Positions 8,710 to 18,224 of a stretch of 64,000 bases of DNA are shown piece by piece. The notes under the pieces are model-generated. The model was not told the origin of the DNA. It saw only the letters and a list, made by a program, of their open reading frames with translations, and did no database searches. The DNA is from an uncultured Bacteroides sp. (GTDB lineage Bacteria; Bacillota; Clostridia; Lachnospirales; Lachnospiraceae): contig CAMECH010000001.1 in assembly GCA_945913015.1 (NCBI GenBank), positions 62,001 to 126,000 on the forward strand. Direction: 5' to 3'. Position 1 is the stretch's first letter; each line of letters begins with the position of its first letter. The position numbers were made by a program, and so were the translations under genes.

Positions 8710-10011
8710 ATGGATGAACATATCAAAAAATTAAAACACACAATTGAAGTATCAACATCTCCGTGGCATGCTGCAAAAGAGGCAATTTCACAGCTTGACG
8801 CTTCCGGTTACACCGGTCTTTCATGGGATTGTGAATGGGATCTGCGTGTAGGCGGTAAATATTATGTATGTCCTTATGGGACTTCTGTTTTTGCATTTCG
8901 TATCGGTGAAAACTTTTCAGGTGTTCCGTCATTTACTCTGGCATCTGCCCATATTGACACCCCAGGATTACGAATCAAGCAGAATGCTGCAATAACAACT
9001 TCTGCCGGAACCAGACTTAATGCAGAGGTTTATGGCGGTGCCATTTACCACACCTGGTTTGACCGTCCTTTATCCATAGCCGGACGCGTTGCGCTGAAAA
9101 CATCCGATGCATTTCATCCTCATATGGAATTAATTGATTTTCGCCGCCCGGTTGTTGAACTGCCAAATCTGGCGTTTCATTTGAACCGTTCGGTAAATGA
9201 GCAGAATCCTTTAAATGCGCAGATTGATATGCTTCCTTTATGCGGTACTTCCCCAAAAGAGGAGTCTGATTATCTTCTGAGCCGGATTGCATCCGAACTG
9301 AACGAAAATCCTGACAACATTTTGTGTTATGAACTTTGCGTCTATAACACCGAAAACTTAACATGTACAGGATTTTCCAATGATATGTTTATGGCACCGC
9401 GCATCGACAATTTGTCTTCTGTGCAGGCGTGCCTTACCGGTCTTGCTGAAAGCTCTTCATCAGACGGTATCCAGCTGATTGCGCTGTTTGACCATGAAGA
9501 AATCGGCAGCCGCAGCAAAAATGGTGCACAGGGAAGTCTTCTCCCATTTACAATGGAAAGAATCTGCAATTCCTTAGACATTTCACGCAATGCTTACATG
9601 ACAAATATGACTCATAATTATTATTTGTCGCTTGATGTAGCCCATGCGCTTCATCCTAATCATCCTGAAAAATCCGACCTAACAACAGCTCTGCCACTCA
9701 ACACCGGATTTGCTGTCAAATGTTCTTCCAAACAGGTTTATTGCAGCGACAGTGAGATGGCGGGAATTGTTTTACAACTTGCACAGAGTAACGACATTCC
9801 ATGCCGGTTAAATTATATGCGTTCCGATTCCGTAGGAGGCGGTACTGTCGGTCCAATTGTCTCCTCTGCGATTCCAATGCACAGTGCCGATATCGGTATT
9901 CCGGTCTACGCTATGCATTCTGCTATGGAGACAGCCGGAACACTCGATCAATACCACTTAGAGAAATTTATGAAAGCCTATTTTTCAATTTTTTTGCCGC
10001 TCAAAGTTTAA
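8710..10011 (+). CDS. M18 family aminopeptidase
   Basis: 433 residues, the usual length of bacterial M18 (DNPEP/Ape1-like) enzymes. These are cytoplasmic metallo-aminopeptidases that release N-terminal, often acidic, residues from peptides and form large tetrahedral complexes. The metal-binding and catalytic motifs are present: SAHIDTPG near residue 79, FDHEEIGSRSKNGAQG near 259, and MHSAMETAG near the end. GAGG upstream of the ATG supports the start. It has its own promoter and no operon partner. No odd feature was seen. Confidence 0.93.
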   Translation: MDEHIKKLKHTIEVSTSPWHAAKEAISQLDASGYTGLSWDCEWDLRVGGKYYVCPYGTSVFAFRIGENFSGVPSFTLASAHIDTPGLRIKQNAAITTSAGTRLNAEVYGGAIYHTWFDRPLSIAGRVALKTSDAFHPHMELIDFRRPVVELPNLAFHLNRSVNEQNPLNAQIDMLPLCGTSPKEESDYLLSRIASELNENPDNILCYELCVYNTENLTCTGFSNDMFMAPRIDNLSSVQACLTGLAESSSSDGIQLIALFDHEEIGSRSKNGAQGSLLPFTMERICNSLDISRNAYMTNMTHNYYLSLDVAHALHPNHPEKSDLTTALPLNTGFAVKCSSKQVYCSDSEMAGIVLQLAQSNDIPCRLNYMRSDSVGGGTVGPIVSSAIPMHSADIGIPVYAMHSAMETAGTLDQYHLEKFMKAYFSIFLPLKV

Positions 10012-10020
10012 TATTTTTAA

Positions 10021-10049
10021 TTGACATTCATTATTTGCTGAATTATACT
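10021..10049 (+). promoter_or_regulatory. Strong promoter of ilvE
   Basis: TTGACA at 10021-10026, a 17-base spacer and TATACT at 10044-10049. The leader is about 95 bases, too short for a classical T-box element, and none is visible. Confidence 0.75.
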
Positions 10050-10152
10050 TGAGGGTAAGTCATAAGCGGTTTTGAGAGCTGTGGCAATTCATTTTAATAC
10101 TTATATTTCCTATGTGTATTAAGAAATATAATACGAAAGGAAGGATTTTATA

Positions 10153-11178
10153 ATGGAAAAGAAAGACATTGACTGGGGCAATCTTGGATTTGCCTACATG
10201 CCAACAGACAAGCGCTTTGTCGCAAATTACAAGAATGGTGCATGGGACGAAGGAATTCTTACTTCTGATCCTAATGTCACACTGAATGAGTGTGCATGTG
10301 TATTCCAGTATGCACAGACATGTTTTGAGGGTCTTAAGGCTTACACAACAGAGGATGGACATATTGTTGCATTCCGTCCTGACCTTAACGCACAGCGTAT
10401 GGCTGACTCAGCAAGAAGACTCGAGATGCCGGTGTTCCCTGAAGACAAATTTATCGATGCTGTTGTAAAGACAGTTGAAGCCAACGAGGCATATGTTCCT
10501 CCTTATGGTTCAGGAGCAACATTGTACATACGTCCATATATGTTTGGAAGCAATTCCGTAATCGGTGTTAAGCCTGCTGATGAATATCAGTTCAGAATTC
10601 TTACAACTCCTGTAGGCCCTTACTTCAAGGGCGGCGCAAAGCCTTTGACAATCCGTGTTTCTGATTTTGACCGTGCAGCTCCTCACGGAACAGGTCATAT
10701 CAAGGCCGGCCTTAACTACGCAATGAGCCTTCATGCAATTGTATCTGCTCATGAAGAAGGCTTTGATGAGAATATGTATCTTGATGCTGCAACAAGAACA
10801 AAGGTTGAGGAGACAGGCGGTGCCAACTTTATCTTTGTAACAAAGGACGGTAAAGTTGTAACACCTAAGTCAAGCAGTATTCTTCCATCAATCACACGCC
10901 GTTCACTTATGTACGTTGCAAAGGAATATCTTGGCCTTGAAGCAGAAGAAAGAGAAGTTTACTTCGACGAGGTTAAGGATTTTGCAGAGTGTGGTCTTTG
11001 CGGTACCGCAGCAGTTATCTCTCCTGTAGGAAAGATTGTTGACCACGGCAAGGAAATCTGCTTCCCAAGCGGCATGACAGAGATGGGTCCTACAATCAAG
11101 AAACTGTATGACACACTTACAGGAATCCAGATGGGACGCATTGAAGCACCGGAGGGATGGATTAAGGTTATTAAATAA
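10153..11178 (+). CDS. ilvE: Branched-chain amino acid aminotransferase
   Basis: 341 residues, class IV PLP-dependent fold of the longer BCAT type. It interconverts leucine, isoleucine and valine with their 2-oxo acids using glutamate. The PLP lysine lies in HIKAGLNYAMSL; the family signatures CFEGLKAY near the N-terminus and EETGGANFIFV after the lysine are present. AAGGAAGGATTTTATA gives a strong ribosome site. It is monocistronic, with its own promoter and a terminator shared with the convergent acyltransferase gene. Confidence 0.95.
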   Translation: MEKKDIDWGNLGFAYMPTDKRFVANYKNGAWDEGILTSDPNVTLNECACVFQYAQTCFEGLKAYTTEDGHIVAFRPDLNAQRMADSARRLEMPVFPEDKFIDAVVKTVEANEAYVPPYGSGATLYIRPYMFGSNSVIGVKPADEYQFRILTTPVGPYFKGGAKPLTIRVSDFDRAAPHGTGHIKAGLNYAMSLHAIVSAHEEGFDENMYLDAATRTKVEETGGANFIFVTKDGKVVTPKSSSILPSITRRSLMYVAKEYLGLEAEEREVYFDEVKDFAECGLCGTAAVISPVGKIVDHGKEICFPSGMTEMGPTIKKLYDTLTGIQMGRIEAPEGWIKVIK

Positions 11179-11232
11179 TTTGTTATAATAAGTAATTCAT
11201 TATAATTAATTTAATATCTGACCTGAAATAAT

Positions 11233-11278
11233 AATACCGGAGTCTTGCGATTCAATCGTAATGCTCCGGTATTTTTTA
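11233..11278. terminator. Terminator shared by ilvE and the plsY-like gene
   Basis: ATACCGGAG pairs with CTCCGGTAT around a long loop and is followed by T6 on the plus strand. It lies between two convergent genes; the minus-strand side has a weaker T run. Confidence 0.8.
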
Positions 11279-11307
11279 ATTCTATGCCTTTAATCTGAAT
11301 ATTTAAT

Positions 11308-11898
11308 CTAAACATCTTTTGCCAGCATATGTTTATGCACAACTATCGCAGAAATGATTACAGCCGCAAAACAGATACTTTTTACCCTGCATGTTACCGC
11401 AAGGGCTACACACCAGTTAATAAATGTTACAATCGACCGCTTCCAATGCGGATTTATTTTTATTACAAGCGAGAAAAAAATGTAGAAGAACGCAAGCCAC
11501 AATGCCGGTATAAGATTTGGAACAAGCCCAAGCAGCACTCCAAACGATACCGCAATTGCCTTGCCACCCTTAAATCCGTAAAACATCGAATGAGCATGCC
11601 CTGCCACAGGCGCAGTCATAACAGGGATAAACCATAACGAATTTACATCAATGTAATGCGATGCAATATAAACAGGCAGGAACCCTTTAAGCAGTTCCGT
11701 GACAATCACCAGAATGCCACACTCAGTCCCTGCATTTTTAAATGCATTTGCGGCTCCGGGATTTTTATCAGGGCTGTCCAATGTTATGTCAATGCCATAC
11801 AGCCATTTAGGTATAAAATATGCCGAAAGAAAACTTCCGCACATATATCCTGCAAAGCAGAATATCAGCACCATTACAAAAATACTTTTATCAAACAT
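11308..11898 (-). CDS. plsY: Membrane acyl-phosphate glycerol-3-phosphate acyltransferase, PlsY-like
   Basis: 196 residues with five or six membrane helices. Family motifs are recognisable: GSFLSAYF near residue 21, DKNPGAANAFKNAG near 44 (GSGNPGATN in classical PlsY) and AGHAHSMFYGFKGGKAIAVSFG near 100 (GHxxPxFxxFKGGKG). PlsY moves an acyl group from acyl phosphate to glycerol-3-phosphate at the membrane, the first step of phospholipid synthesis. The motif deviations suggest a divergent paralogue, possibly tied to the glycolipid pathway of the gene before it. Its start overlaps the stop of the glycosyltransferase gene by eight bases, so the two are translationally linked. It ends the six-gene operon that begins with moxR. 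Confidence 0.82.
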   Translation of the reverse strand: MFDKSIFVMVLIFCFAGYMCGSFLSAYFIPKWLYGIDITLDSPDKNPGAANAFKNAGTECGILVIVTELLKGFLPVYIASHYIDVNSLWFIPVMTAPVAGHAHSMFYGFKGGKAIAVSFGVLLGLVPNLIPALWLAFFYIFFSLVIKINPHWKRSIVTFINWCVALAVTCRVKSICFAAVIISAIVVHKHMLAKDV

Positions 11899-13036
11899 TT
11901 TTATTTACCAGCCCCTCAAGTATTTCAACAAATCTCTGCGCACAGTTATCCTCAATTACACTGCTCTGTGCCGCTTTCATATTTTTTTGCATTTCTTTTG
12001 ACTCAAGAAGCATCATACCTTCTTTTGCCATTTCTTCAATACTTTCCGGCGCCAGTGCCATTCCATACTTTACAAATATCTCACAGTTTGCTTTCTCGCA
12101 GTCGGATATAGGTTCCATAAATATTGTAGGTATGCGCATTATTGCACTTTGTGTTGATGTCAGTCCTCCCGGCTTTGTATAAAGCAGGTCACATGTCCTC
12201 ATATACTCAGCTACATTATTAATGTATTTTACGACTGTAACTTTGTCATCCTTCATGTGAAACAGCCTGAGCCGCCTGTACAGCTTTCTGTTTTTGCCGC
12301 ATACCACCGTAATCCTGACATCATCAATACCATTTTTAACGAACTCTCTTTTCAATGCCCTTATAAGCTGAGGAAGCCTGCCTGCTCCCATACTTCCGCC
12401 CATCACCAGAATATTTCTGCCCGGTCCGATGCCTGTAAGCGTTCTGTCTGCTTTCACCGAATCACTGCTCGAAAATGCTTTGGGAGCCGGAATGCCCAGC
12501 GGAATTATTTTTTCCCTTTTAACTCCGCGCCCTGCAAAATCTTCCACGCAGTCCTCATGCGGCACAATATAATAGTCACAGTCAGTTTCTTCCCAAAACG
12601 GAATACACGTGTAGTCTGTTCCTAACGCAACTGTAACCGGCAGCCTGTAATTCTTTGCTTTCATCCAGGTAATCGTCTCCGCCGGAAAAAGATGAGGCAT
12701 TACAACTGCATCATATCCGCCTTTTTCAATAAGTTCTGCAAGATATTTGCCCATAAGTCCGTTGACATAATATACCGGAGACTTTATGTTAAGCCTGCGG
12801 TTAAATGTACTGACTGCTCTTCCGATATGATACACACATTTAAATACACGAGGGCATACCGTTACACTTCCCACATACAGTCCGCAGACTATCTTATCAG
12901 TTCCTTTCCCTGCAAGTGACAAATAATCACCGCGAAAATCAACTGTATGCCCTCTTTGCTCAAGTGCATCGCATATTCCTCTTCCCGCCGCATTATGTCC
13001 GCCGCCCGTCGCGCATGACAATACAAGTACTTTCAT
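11891..13036 (-). CDS. Diacylglycerol glycosyltransferase, UgtP/MGDG-synthase type (GT28)
   Basis: 381 residues. The start SCATGGGHNAAGRGICDAL matches the N-terminal glycine-rich loop of MGDG synthases and Bacillus UgtP, and the C-terminal half holds the GT28 donor site (MGGSMGAGR, then YTKPGGLTSTQSAIMRIP). Such enzymes transfer glucose or galactose from a UDP-sugar to diacylglycerol on the cytoplasmic membrane face, making glycolipids and lipoteichoic-acid anchors. It overlaps the plsY-like gene and follows the flavin reductase gene by 40 bases, giving a lipid-making end to the operon. Sugar specificity cannot be read from sequence. Confidence 0.88.
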   Translation of the reverse strand: MKVLVLSCATGGGHNAAGRGICDALEQRGHTVDFRGDYLSLAGKGTDKIVCGLYVGSVTVCPRVFKCVYHIGRAVSTFNRRLNIKSPVYYVNGLMGKYLAELIEKGGYDAVVMPHLFPAETITWMKAKNYRLPVTVALGTDYTCIPFWEETDCDYYIVPHEDCVEDFAGRGVKREKIIPLGIPAPKAFSSSDSVKADRTLTGIGPGRNILVMGGSMGAGRLPQLIRALKREFVKNGIDDVRITVVCGKNRKLYRRLRLFHMKDDKVTVVKYINNVAEYMRTCDLLYTKPGGLTSTQSAIMRIPTIFMEPISDCEKANCEIFVKYGMALAPESIEEMAKEGMMLLESKEMQKNMKAAQSSVIEDNCAQRFVEILEGLVNKNV

Positions 13037-13075
13037 TTAATCCCCCAAAACATTCCGGAAACATTTTCAATACTT

Positions 13076-13696
13076 CTATCTTATAAAGTTTGTCGGAATC
13101 TTCTTCTCATACTGAGGCTTCTCGATTCCTGCTTTTCTGCCTGCATCGATGCATTTTAAAAGCCATGCCATGTTCATCGCAAGTGTACGCATTGTCTGCA
13201 TACCTTCCTCATCCCTAAGAACCTCCTCCGGATTGGTGCCATGAACCTGATTCCAGTACTGTGACGGAACAATCGGCATATTACACATTGCAAAATACTT
13301 GTTAATCTGGTCAAATGCCGCTGATGCACCGCCTCTGCGGCAGCTTACAACTGCCGCTGCCGGCTTTCCTGCCACAAGACCGCCCCTGCCGTAAAATGCT
13401 CTGTCCATAAAGCTTGTAAGCACGCCCGAGGCACCTGCAAAATGCACAGGACTCCCGAATATAAATCCGTCTGTCTCAGGAATTTTTGCAAGAAACTCAT
13501 TTACAATATCGTTGCGGAAGCATTTTTTACTCTGTAAACATGAACCGCAGCCTATACATCCTGCAACCGGGTCGTTGCCCAGCCACATAATCTCGGTGTC
13601 TATCCCTTCATTGTTAAGTGTCTTCTCTACCTCTTTAAGCGCCGTATATGTACAGCCATGCTCATGAGGTCCTCCGTTTACTAATAATACTTTCAT
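13076..13696 (-). CDS. NADPH-dependent FMN reductase / flavodoxin-fold oxidoreductase
   Basis: 206 residues from the ATG at 13696, preceded by TATGGAGGCAATA; the start overlaps the transglutaminase stop as TAATG. The N-terminus (KVLLVNGGPHEHGCTYTAL) is a flavodoxin-like FMN-binding loop, and GSPVHFAGASGVLTSFMDRAFY is the second FMN loop. A four-cysteine segment at about 50-68 (CIGCGSCLQSKKC) resembles the ISF-type iron-sulfur flavoproteins of anaerobes, so a [4Fe-4S] cluster is possible. Its role in an otherwise envelope-related operon is unclear. Confidence 0.85.
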   Translation of the reverse strand: MKVLLVNGGPHEHGCTYTALKEVEKTLNNEGIDTEIMWLGNDPVAGCIGCGSCLQSKKCFRNDIVNEFLAKIPETDGFIFGSPVHFAGASGVLTSFMDRAFYGRGGLVAGKPAAAVVSCRRGGASAAFDQINKYFAMCNMPIVPSQYWNQVHGTNPEEVLRDEEGMQTMRTLAMNMAWLLKCIDAGRKAGIEKPQYEKKIPTNFIR

Positions 13697-16050
13697 TATT
13701 GCCTCCATATCTTTAAACTATATACTTTCCATTTTGCGATAAGCGGTGCTGTCTTTTCTATCTTTGAAAGCATCTGCCTGCAGCAGTCACATACCTTTGC
13801 CGCCTCGTCCTTTGTCATGCTTCCCGAAGCAAAGTTTGCACGCATTGCAAGCTGCATAACTTCTTTATATGTTCCCTGCTTTATGTTATCAAAATAATCC
13901 TCAAACGCCCTGACAAATTCCGGTGTATCATTTTCGATATCAGAAGGTATTCCTGCGCAAAGTGCCGCATGATAAAGCCAGTGGAACATTTCACAGACAA
14001 TCCTGTTATAATTATATTCCCTGTCTGAATTGCCCTCCAAAACAGACAGCCTGCGCTTTGTTATAATTCTTTTTATCTGATACGTTACTGCAAGCATCAG
14101 CCATATGACGGCCGCCGCCATAAGCATAAGCCCTGTCACCACTGCAGCTTTTTTAAGAACCGGCAACACAGAATCAAGCCAGGTTGTATCGTCTGCGGTT
14201 ACTGCTCCGGCAATGTCATTTCCTTCCGATTCATCTTCATCATCAATGTAATCACCGGCATCCGGTGCATCAGGCATATCATCATAAATATTTTCATCAG
14301 GCTGTAAAACCTGCTCCTTTGTTTCTTCAGGTTCTTTGCCGGACATATAATATACCTGTGCATCTGACGCATCCGAAAATCCGGGCGTCATTTCAACAGG
14401 TACCCATCCGGTTCCGTCAATGTAGACCTCAGCCCATGAATGTGCTTTATCATCTCTTACTACAGCTGTATATGACACGTCATCTGCCTGTTGAAACATA
14501 TTAGGATAAACGACATATCCCGAGACATATCTCGCAGGATATCCTTTCATTCTGAACATCATTACAGCTGCCGATGCAAAATATGAACAATACCCTTCCT
14601 TCTGTTCATACAGAAAATATTCAATAAAATCTTTATTCTGCGGTGTCATGCCTACGTTAAGATTATATTTATTCTGGCTTTGCAGACGGTTAAATATAAA
14701 GTTATATGTCTCTTTGAAATTTCTGCAGTCTGCTGCATTGCATTCAGCCTTAAGCCTCTCAAGTCCGCTTTCAGGCACCTGCAGATATGTCTCATACACA
14801 TAATCCCTGTATTTCTTCTCATCCTCAGAATACTCCGTGTTTTCAAGTGCATTCTGAAAGAACATGTTGCTGTTCCACTGAGGCGGGTAGAATGTAAAAT
14901 AATAAGATTTATCCGCCGGATTTGGATATGTTTCTTCTTTAATGCCGTATGGCCGGTAAACATATTGTTTGGAGGCTGCGACGCGTTCAATCCTGATGCT
15001 GTCCTCTCCTTTGTCGCCCCTGAAATCATAAATCTGCCTGTTTGCAGCATATCCTATACGGTTTGCATAAGCCTCCATTGCATCATCTGCAGGCTCAAAG
15101 CTGTTACCTGTATATTCTGCCCCAACAAAGCCTTTCATATAAATTCTTGACTGCGGCTGCTTGTATACCGTTAGCTTAAGCTGCGTTCTTCCATTGAAGG
15201 CAAAACCGTGTGACTGTCCAAGTTCACCGCCATTAACACCACCGCTGCTCATAATCTTGAAAATATCGCCAAAGCTTATACTGTTCTGGCTGTTTTCCTT
15301 ATTGTACCAATAATTTGCTATATTAGTACGCAGCTTTTCATTGGCGTTCCACGCCTGCGTCACCATAGGCGTTCCTACTGCCGCCGAAGCAATCACTGCG
15401 ATAAGAGCAATACTTCCCATCACCGCCGATTCATGCATTGCCTTTTTTCTGCCCTGAGTTGCCGGAATCAGCGCAATAATGCCAACCAGCATAAATATAA
15501 CCGGCATTGTCTGCGGGTTTCTCCCCATCATAAACGTCACAGCGAGCATAAGTATGAAAACTACCGCCGAAATGTAGTATTTAAGGCGGATTACTATCTC
15601 ATAATGTATTGCCGCCAAAACAGGAAAAGTCAGCACAAGTGCACCCACTGCCTGACTGTAATGGCTTATTCCGCTGACATGATCATATACAACATGTATC
15701 CTGTAATAGCTGTTTATGGTTGACAGTATATTTTCCCTGCTCACCATATATATATCCCTGATACTGTCCCGGAAAAGATATATGCAGCCCAAAGCATACA
15801 GAACAACCACAACCGCAAGTGCAGTAAGCTGCCACTTTGTACTAATCTTTTTTACCCGTATCCATTCATAAATAAATGACAGCATAACACTTAATAATAT
15901 TGTTCCACAATCAAGCAGCAGCTTATCACAGTCTGCTCCGGTAATATGCAGAAGGAATCTTTCCATTCCTACCGATATAGCCATTGCACATGCCGCCGGA
16001 ACAAATATGTTAATTAATTCAATTCTTTCCTCTGGCTGCATATTACTCAT
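13696..16050 (-). CDS. Membrane-bound transglutaminase-like protein (TgpA type)
   Basis: 784 residues. The N-terminal 210 residues contain about six membrane helices; a long extracytoplasmic part follows with a transglutaminase/protease core: Cys in KEGYCSYFASA near residue 487, His in DKAHSWAEVYIDG near 535 and VPVEMTPGF where the third catalytic residue lies (Glu in place of Asp). A helix near 635-660 and a DUF4129-like cytoplasmic tail (FHWLYHAALCAGI) complete the TgpA layout. In bacteria this architecture is nearly always encoded with a MoxR ATPase and a DUF58 protein, as here. The complex is thought to act on periplasmic or wall-side proteins; its substrate is unknown. DUF58 and this gene overlap by eight bases. 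Confidence 0.9.
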   Translation of the reverse strand: MSNMQPEERIELINIFVPAACAMAISVGMERFLLHITGADCDKLLLDCGTILLSVMLSFIYEWIRVKKISTKWQLTALAVVVVLYALGCIYLFRDSIRDIYMVSRENILSTINSYYRIHVVYDHVSGISHYSQAVGALVLTFPVLAAIHYEIVIRLKYYISAVVFILMLAVTFMMGRNPQTMPVIFMLVGIIALIPATQGRKKAMHESAVMGSIALIAVIASAAVGTPMVTQAWNANEKLRTNIANYWYNKENSQNSISFGDIFKIMSSGGVNGGELGQSHGFAFNGRTQLKLTVYKQPQSRIYMKGFVGAEYTGNSFEPADDAMEAYANRIGYAANRQIYDFRGDKGEDSIRIERVAASKQYVYRPYGIKEETYPNPADKSYYFTFYPPQWNSNMFFQNALENTEYSEDEKKYRDYVYETYLQVPESGLERLKAECNAADCRNFKETYNFIFNRLQSQNKYNLNVGMTPQNKDFIEYFLYEQKEGYCSYFASAAVMMFRMKGYPARYVSGYVVYPNMFQQADDVSYTAVVRDDKAHSWAEVYIDGTGWVPVEMTPGFSDASDAQVYYMSGKEPEETKEQVLQPDENIYDDMPDAPDAGDYIDDEDESEGNDIAGAVTADDTTWLDSVLPVLKKAAVVTGLMLMAAAVIWLMLAVTYQIKRIITKRRLSVLEGNSDREYNYNRIVCEMFHWLYHAALCAGIPSDIENDTPEFVRAFEDYFDNIKQGTYKEVMQLAMRANFASGSMTKDEAAKVCDCCRQMLSKIEKTAPLIAKWKVYSLKIWRQ

Positions 16051-17113
16051 ATAACCCCGTCAATTCCTCTCCATTAACACGAATAATTCCCTTTGGGTCA
16101 AAATCCAGAACCGTTGTGTAATCCCTGTCAAAAAATCCGTTTAATAAATATGCCTTATTCTTACCGCTTTTGCTACTTTCAATCTCACACTGCTGCTGCG
16201 CCCGCAAAAATGCCTGCATTGCCAGAACAAAGTCACGTTCTCCCTCAACTGTGTATTTTATGTATCTGCCATCATGCATCCATCCGATATCATGCATCGG
16301 AAGGCTGCCTTTGAGAGCGCTGCTGATAAGAAATACCTGCTCAATCCATTTATCCCTGTCTTCATTATTCATTCCGTTGATAAGAATAAGTATCTTTGAT
16401 GACACAAGTCCTGCATATTCCTTAACCATAAGTTTGTCTATTCTGGCACTTATCTTCCAGTGTATCCTTTTAATAGGGTCTCCCGGTCTGTACTCACGCG
16501 GGTCGTTTACATTTTCCGGTGACCGCCCTAATGAATTGACATACACATCCTCAATCTTAATATCCTTATTTGCTCTCAGACTTCTCAGGTTAATGCTTAC
16601 TGTATCATTTTCGGGAAATACATATACTTCCTTTGAATAATTAAAAGGAATTGTAAGCGCAAATATACTCATGTAGTCATGTATTCTTACCTTGTTGACC
16701 ACAAAATCAATAACGCCGTAATGCTCTGTCATATCAGACAACACAAGGCTCTGCGATTGGCGTTCCTTATCCTGTTCCTCAAAATACAGTGCTATAGGTG
16801 TCACCGAATTGTCGGTACGGACACATTTACCCTTTATGCTTATACGGTGAATAGGCATAAGCAGCTGCATCGGAAGCAGCCTGTGTACAACACTCGACTC
16901 AACTATAATATTATCATTTTTACCGACTACATTTGAAGGAATCTTCAATGTAACCTCGACATACTTCTTCTGCATAATCAGAAGCACCAGAAGGATTGCC
17001 GGAAGTATAAGCTCAAATGCTATCAGAAAACGTATTACGCTGCCATCGTACAGCAGTGAAAGATAAATGGTTCCGGCCATAATAACCATATATAAGACAA
17101 ATCTTTTCGTCAT
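16043..17113 (-). CDS. DUF58 family membrane protein
   Basis: 356 residues with two adjacent N-terminal membrane helices (residues 5-50) and the signature EYRPGDPIKRIHWKISARIDKLMVKEY near 205-230, diagnostic of DUF58 (a VWA-like fold). It sits ten bases after moxR and overlaps the transglutaminase gene. DUF58 proteins are believed to link MoxR ATPases to the membrane transglutaminase; direct biochemistry is scarce. No truncation seen. Confidence 0.9.
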   Translation of the reverse strand: MTKRFVLYMVIMAGTIYLSLLYDGSVIRFLIAFELILPAILLVLLIMQKKYVEVTLKIPSNVVGKNDNIIVESSVVHRLLPMQLLMPIHRISIKGKCVRTDNSVTPIALYFEEQDKERQSQSLVLSDMTEHYGVIDFVVNKVRIHDYMSIFALTIPFNYSKEVYVFPENDTVSINLRSLRANKDIKIEDVYVNSLGRSPENVNDPREYRPGDPIKRIHWKISARIDKLMVKEYAGLVSSKILILINGMNNEDRDKWIEQVFLISSALKGSLPMHDIGWMHDGRYIKYTVEGERDFVLAMQAFLRAQQQCEIESSKSGKNKAYLLNGFFDRDYTTVLDFDPKGIIRVNGEELTGLYE

Positions 17114-17123
17114 AGCTTAACCC

Positions 17124-18071
17124 TTATGAATTAATTGAAGGTGCCGGCACTGTTACAAGCACATTTTTTATTACCTTTTCAGCAGTCATACCATCCATTC
17201 TTGCGCTGCCTGTAAGAATAAGACGATGTGCCATTACAGGGACAGCAACCTCTTTCACGTCCTCAGGTATAAGATAATCCCTGCCTTTCATATATGCACG
17301 CGCTTTTGCCATCTTGCAGAGAGCAATAGTTCCTCTCGGACTGACACCAAGCTCTACCATCTGGTGGTTTCTGGTTGCAGTTGCAAGCTTAACCATATAT
17401 TCATAAATAGAATCCTTTGCAAATATTTCAGAAGCCTCTTTTTGCATCATCACAATATCATCACTGTTTGCAACAGGTGTAATTGTGTCAATTGCGCTGC
17501 GTCCCGCATTTCCTTTAATAATGTCCGCTTCACTCTTCGCATCAGGATAACCCATTGACATACAAACCATAAATCTGTCAAGCTGGGACTCCGGAAGCAT
17601 CTGCGTTCCCGCTGACCCAATCGGGTTCTGCGTCGCCATAACAAAGAATGGTGCCGGTACTTTTCTTGTCTCGCCATCTACGGTAACTGTTCCTTCCTCC
17701 ATTACCTCAAGCAGTGCCGACTGTGTCTTTGATGATGTTCTGTTAATCTCATCCGCAAGAAATACATTACACATTACAGCACCCGGCTGATAGACAAATT
17801 TGGACTGTTCTTTGTCGTACATAGAGAATCCCATGATATCTGACGGCAGAATATCCGGCGTAAACTGCACTCTGTTGTGCTTAAGTCGCATCGCCCTTGA
17901 AAATGCCGTTGCGATAGTTGTTTTACCGACACCCGGGATATCCTCAATCAGCACATGTCCTCCTGCAATAATTGTGTTCATCATAAGTTCCATGCCTGCA
18001 TCCTTACCATGAACAACCTTTCCAACTTCTTTTAAAATTTTTTCAATCATATACCTTCCGTTATTACCCAT
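17124..18071 (-). CDS. MoxR-family AAA+ ATPase
   Basis: 315 residues. Walker A is EDIPGVGKTTIA near residue 45, Walker B NVFLADEINR near 106, sensor 1 ATQNP near 150, and the MoxR-specific VSPRGTIAL near 247. MoxR proteins are cytoplasmic AAA+ chaperones that help assemble or activate partner complexes, here the DUF58 and transglutaminase proteins encoded directly downstream. It is the first gene of the operon, with GGGGG upstream of the ATG at 18071; the internal ATG seven codons later has too short a spacing. Confidence 0.93.
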   Translation of the reverse strand: MGNNGRYMIEKILKEVGKVVHGKDAGMELMMNTIIAGGHVLIEDIPGVGKTTIATAFSRAMRLKHNRVQFTPDILPSDIMGFSMYDKEQSKFVYQPGAVMCNVFLADEINRTSSKTQSALLEVMEEGTVTVDGETRKVPAPFFVMATQNPIGSAGTQMLPESQLDRFMVCMSMGYPDAKSEADIIKGNAGRSAIDTITPVANSDDIVMMQKEASEIFAKDSIYEYMVKLATATRNHQMVELGVSPRGTIALCKMAKARAYMKGRDYLIPEDVKEVAVPVMAHRLILTGSARMDGMTAEKVIKNVLVTVPAPSINS

Positions 18072-18080
18072 TAGCGCACC

Positions 18081-18115
18081 CCCATATATATTTAAAATGA
18101 TACCATACTTTCGCT
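18081..18115 (-). promoter_or_regulatory. Putative promoter of the moxR operon
   Basis: On the minus strand TTGCCG, 17 bases and TATCAT lie just upstream of the moxR leader. The match is moderate. Confidence 0.4.
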
Positions 18116-18157
18116 TTCACGGCAACTTGTATAATTGTCAACACTTCAGCACTGCAG

Positions 18158-18198
18158 CAAAAAAGACTGCCCTGATTTCTCAGTGTGGCAGTCCTTTT
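18158..18198 (-). terminator. Terminator of the VTC/DUF4956/Cthe_2159-like operon
   Basis: On the minus strand GACTGCC pairs with GGCAGTC around a 15-base loop, followed by T6. It lies just beyond the stop at 18225 and just before the moxR promoter. Confidence 0.85.
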
Positions 18199-18224
18199 GT
18201 TTTCATGAACATTATGTGTATTTA

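Noticed and set aside
10012-10152. T-box or leader peptide ahead of ilvE
   Set aside because: The leader is under 100 bases and lacks the T-box consensus and any terminator hairpin.
13696-16050. Transglutaminase as leader peptidase of the peptide locus
   Set aside because: It is a membrane TgpA-type protein with MoxR and DUF58 partners, 40 kb away; it does not resemble the small lasso B2 peptidase.
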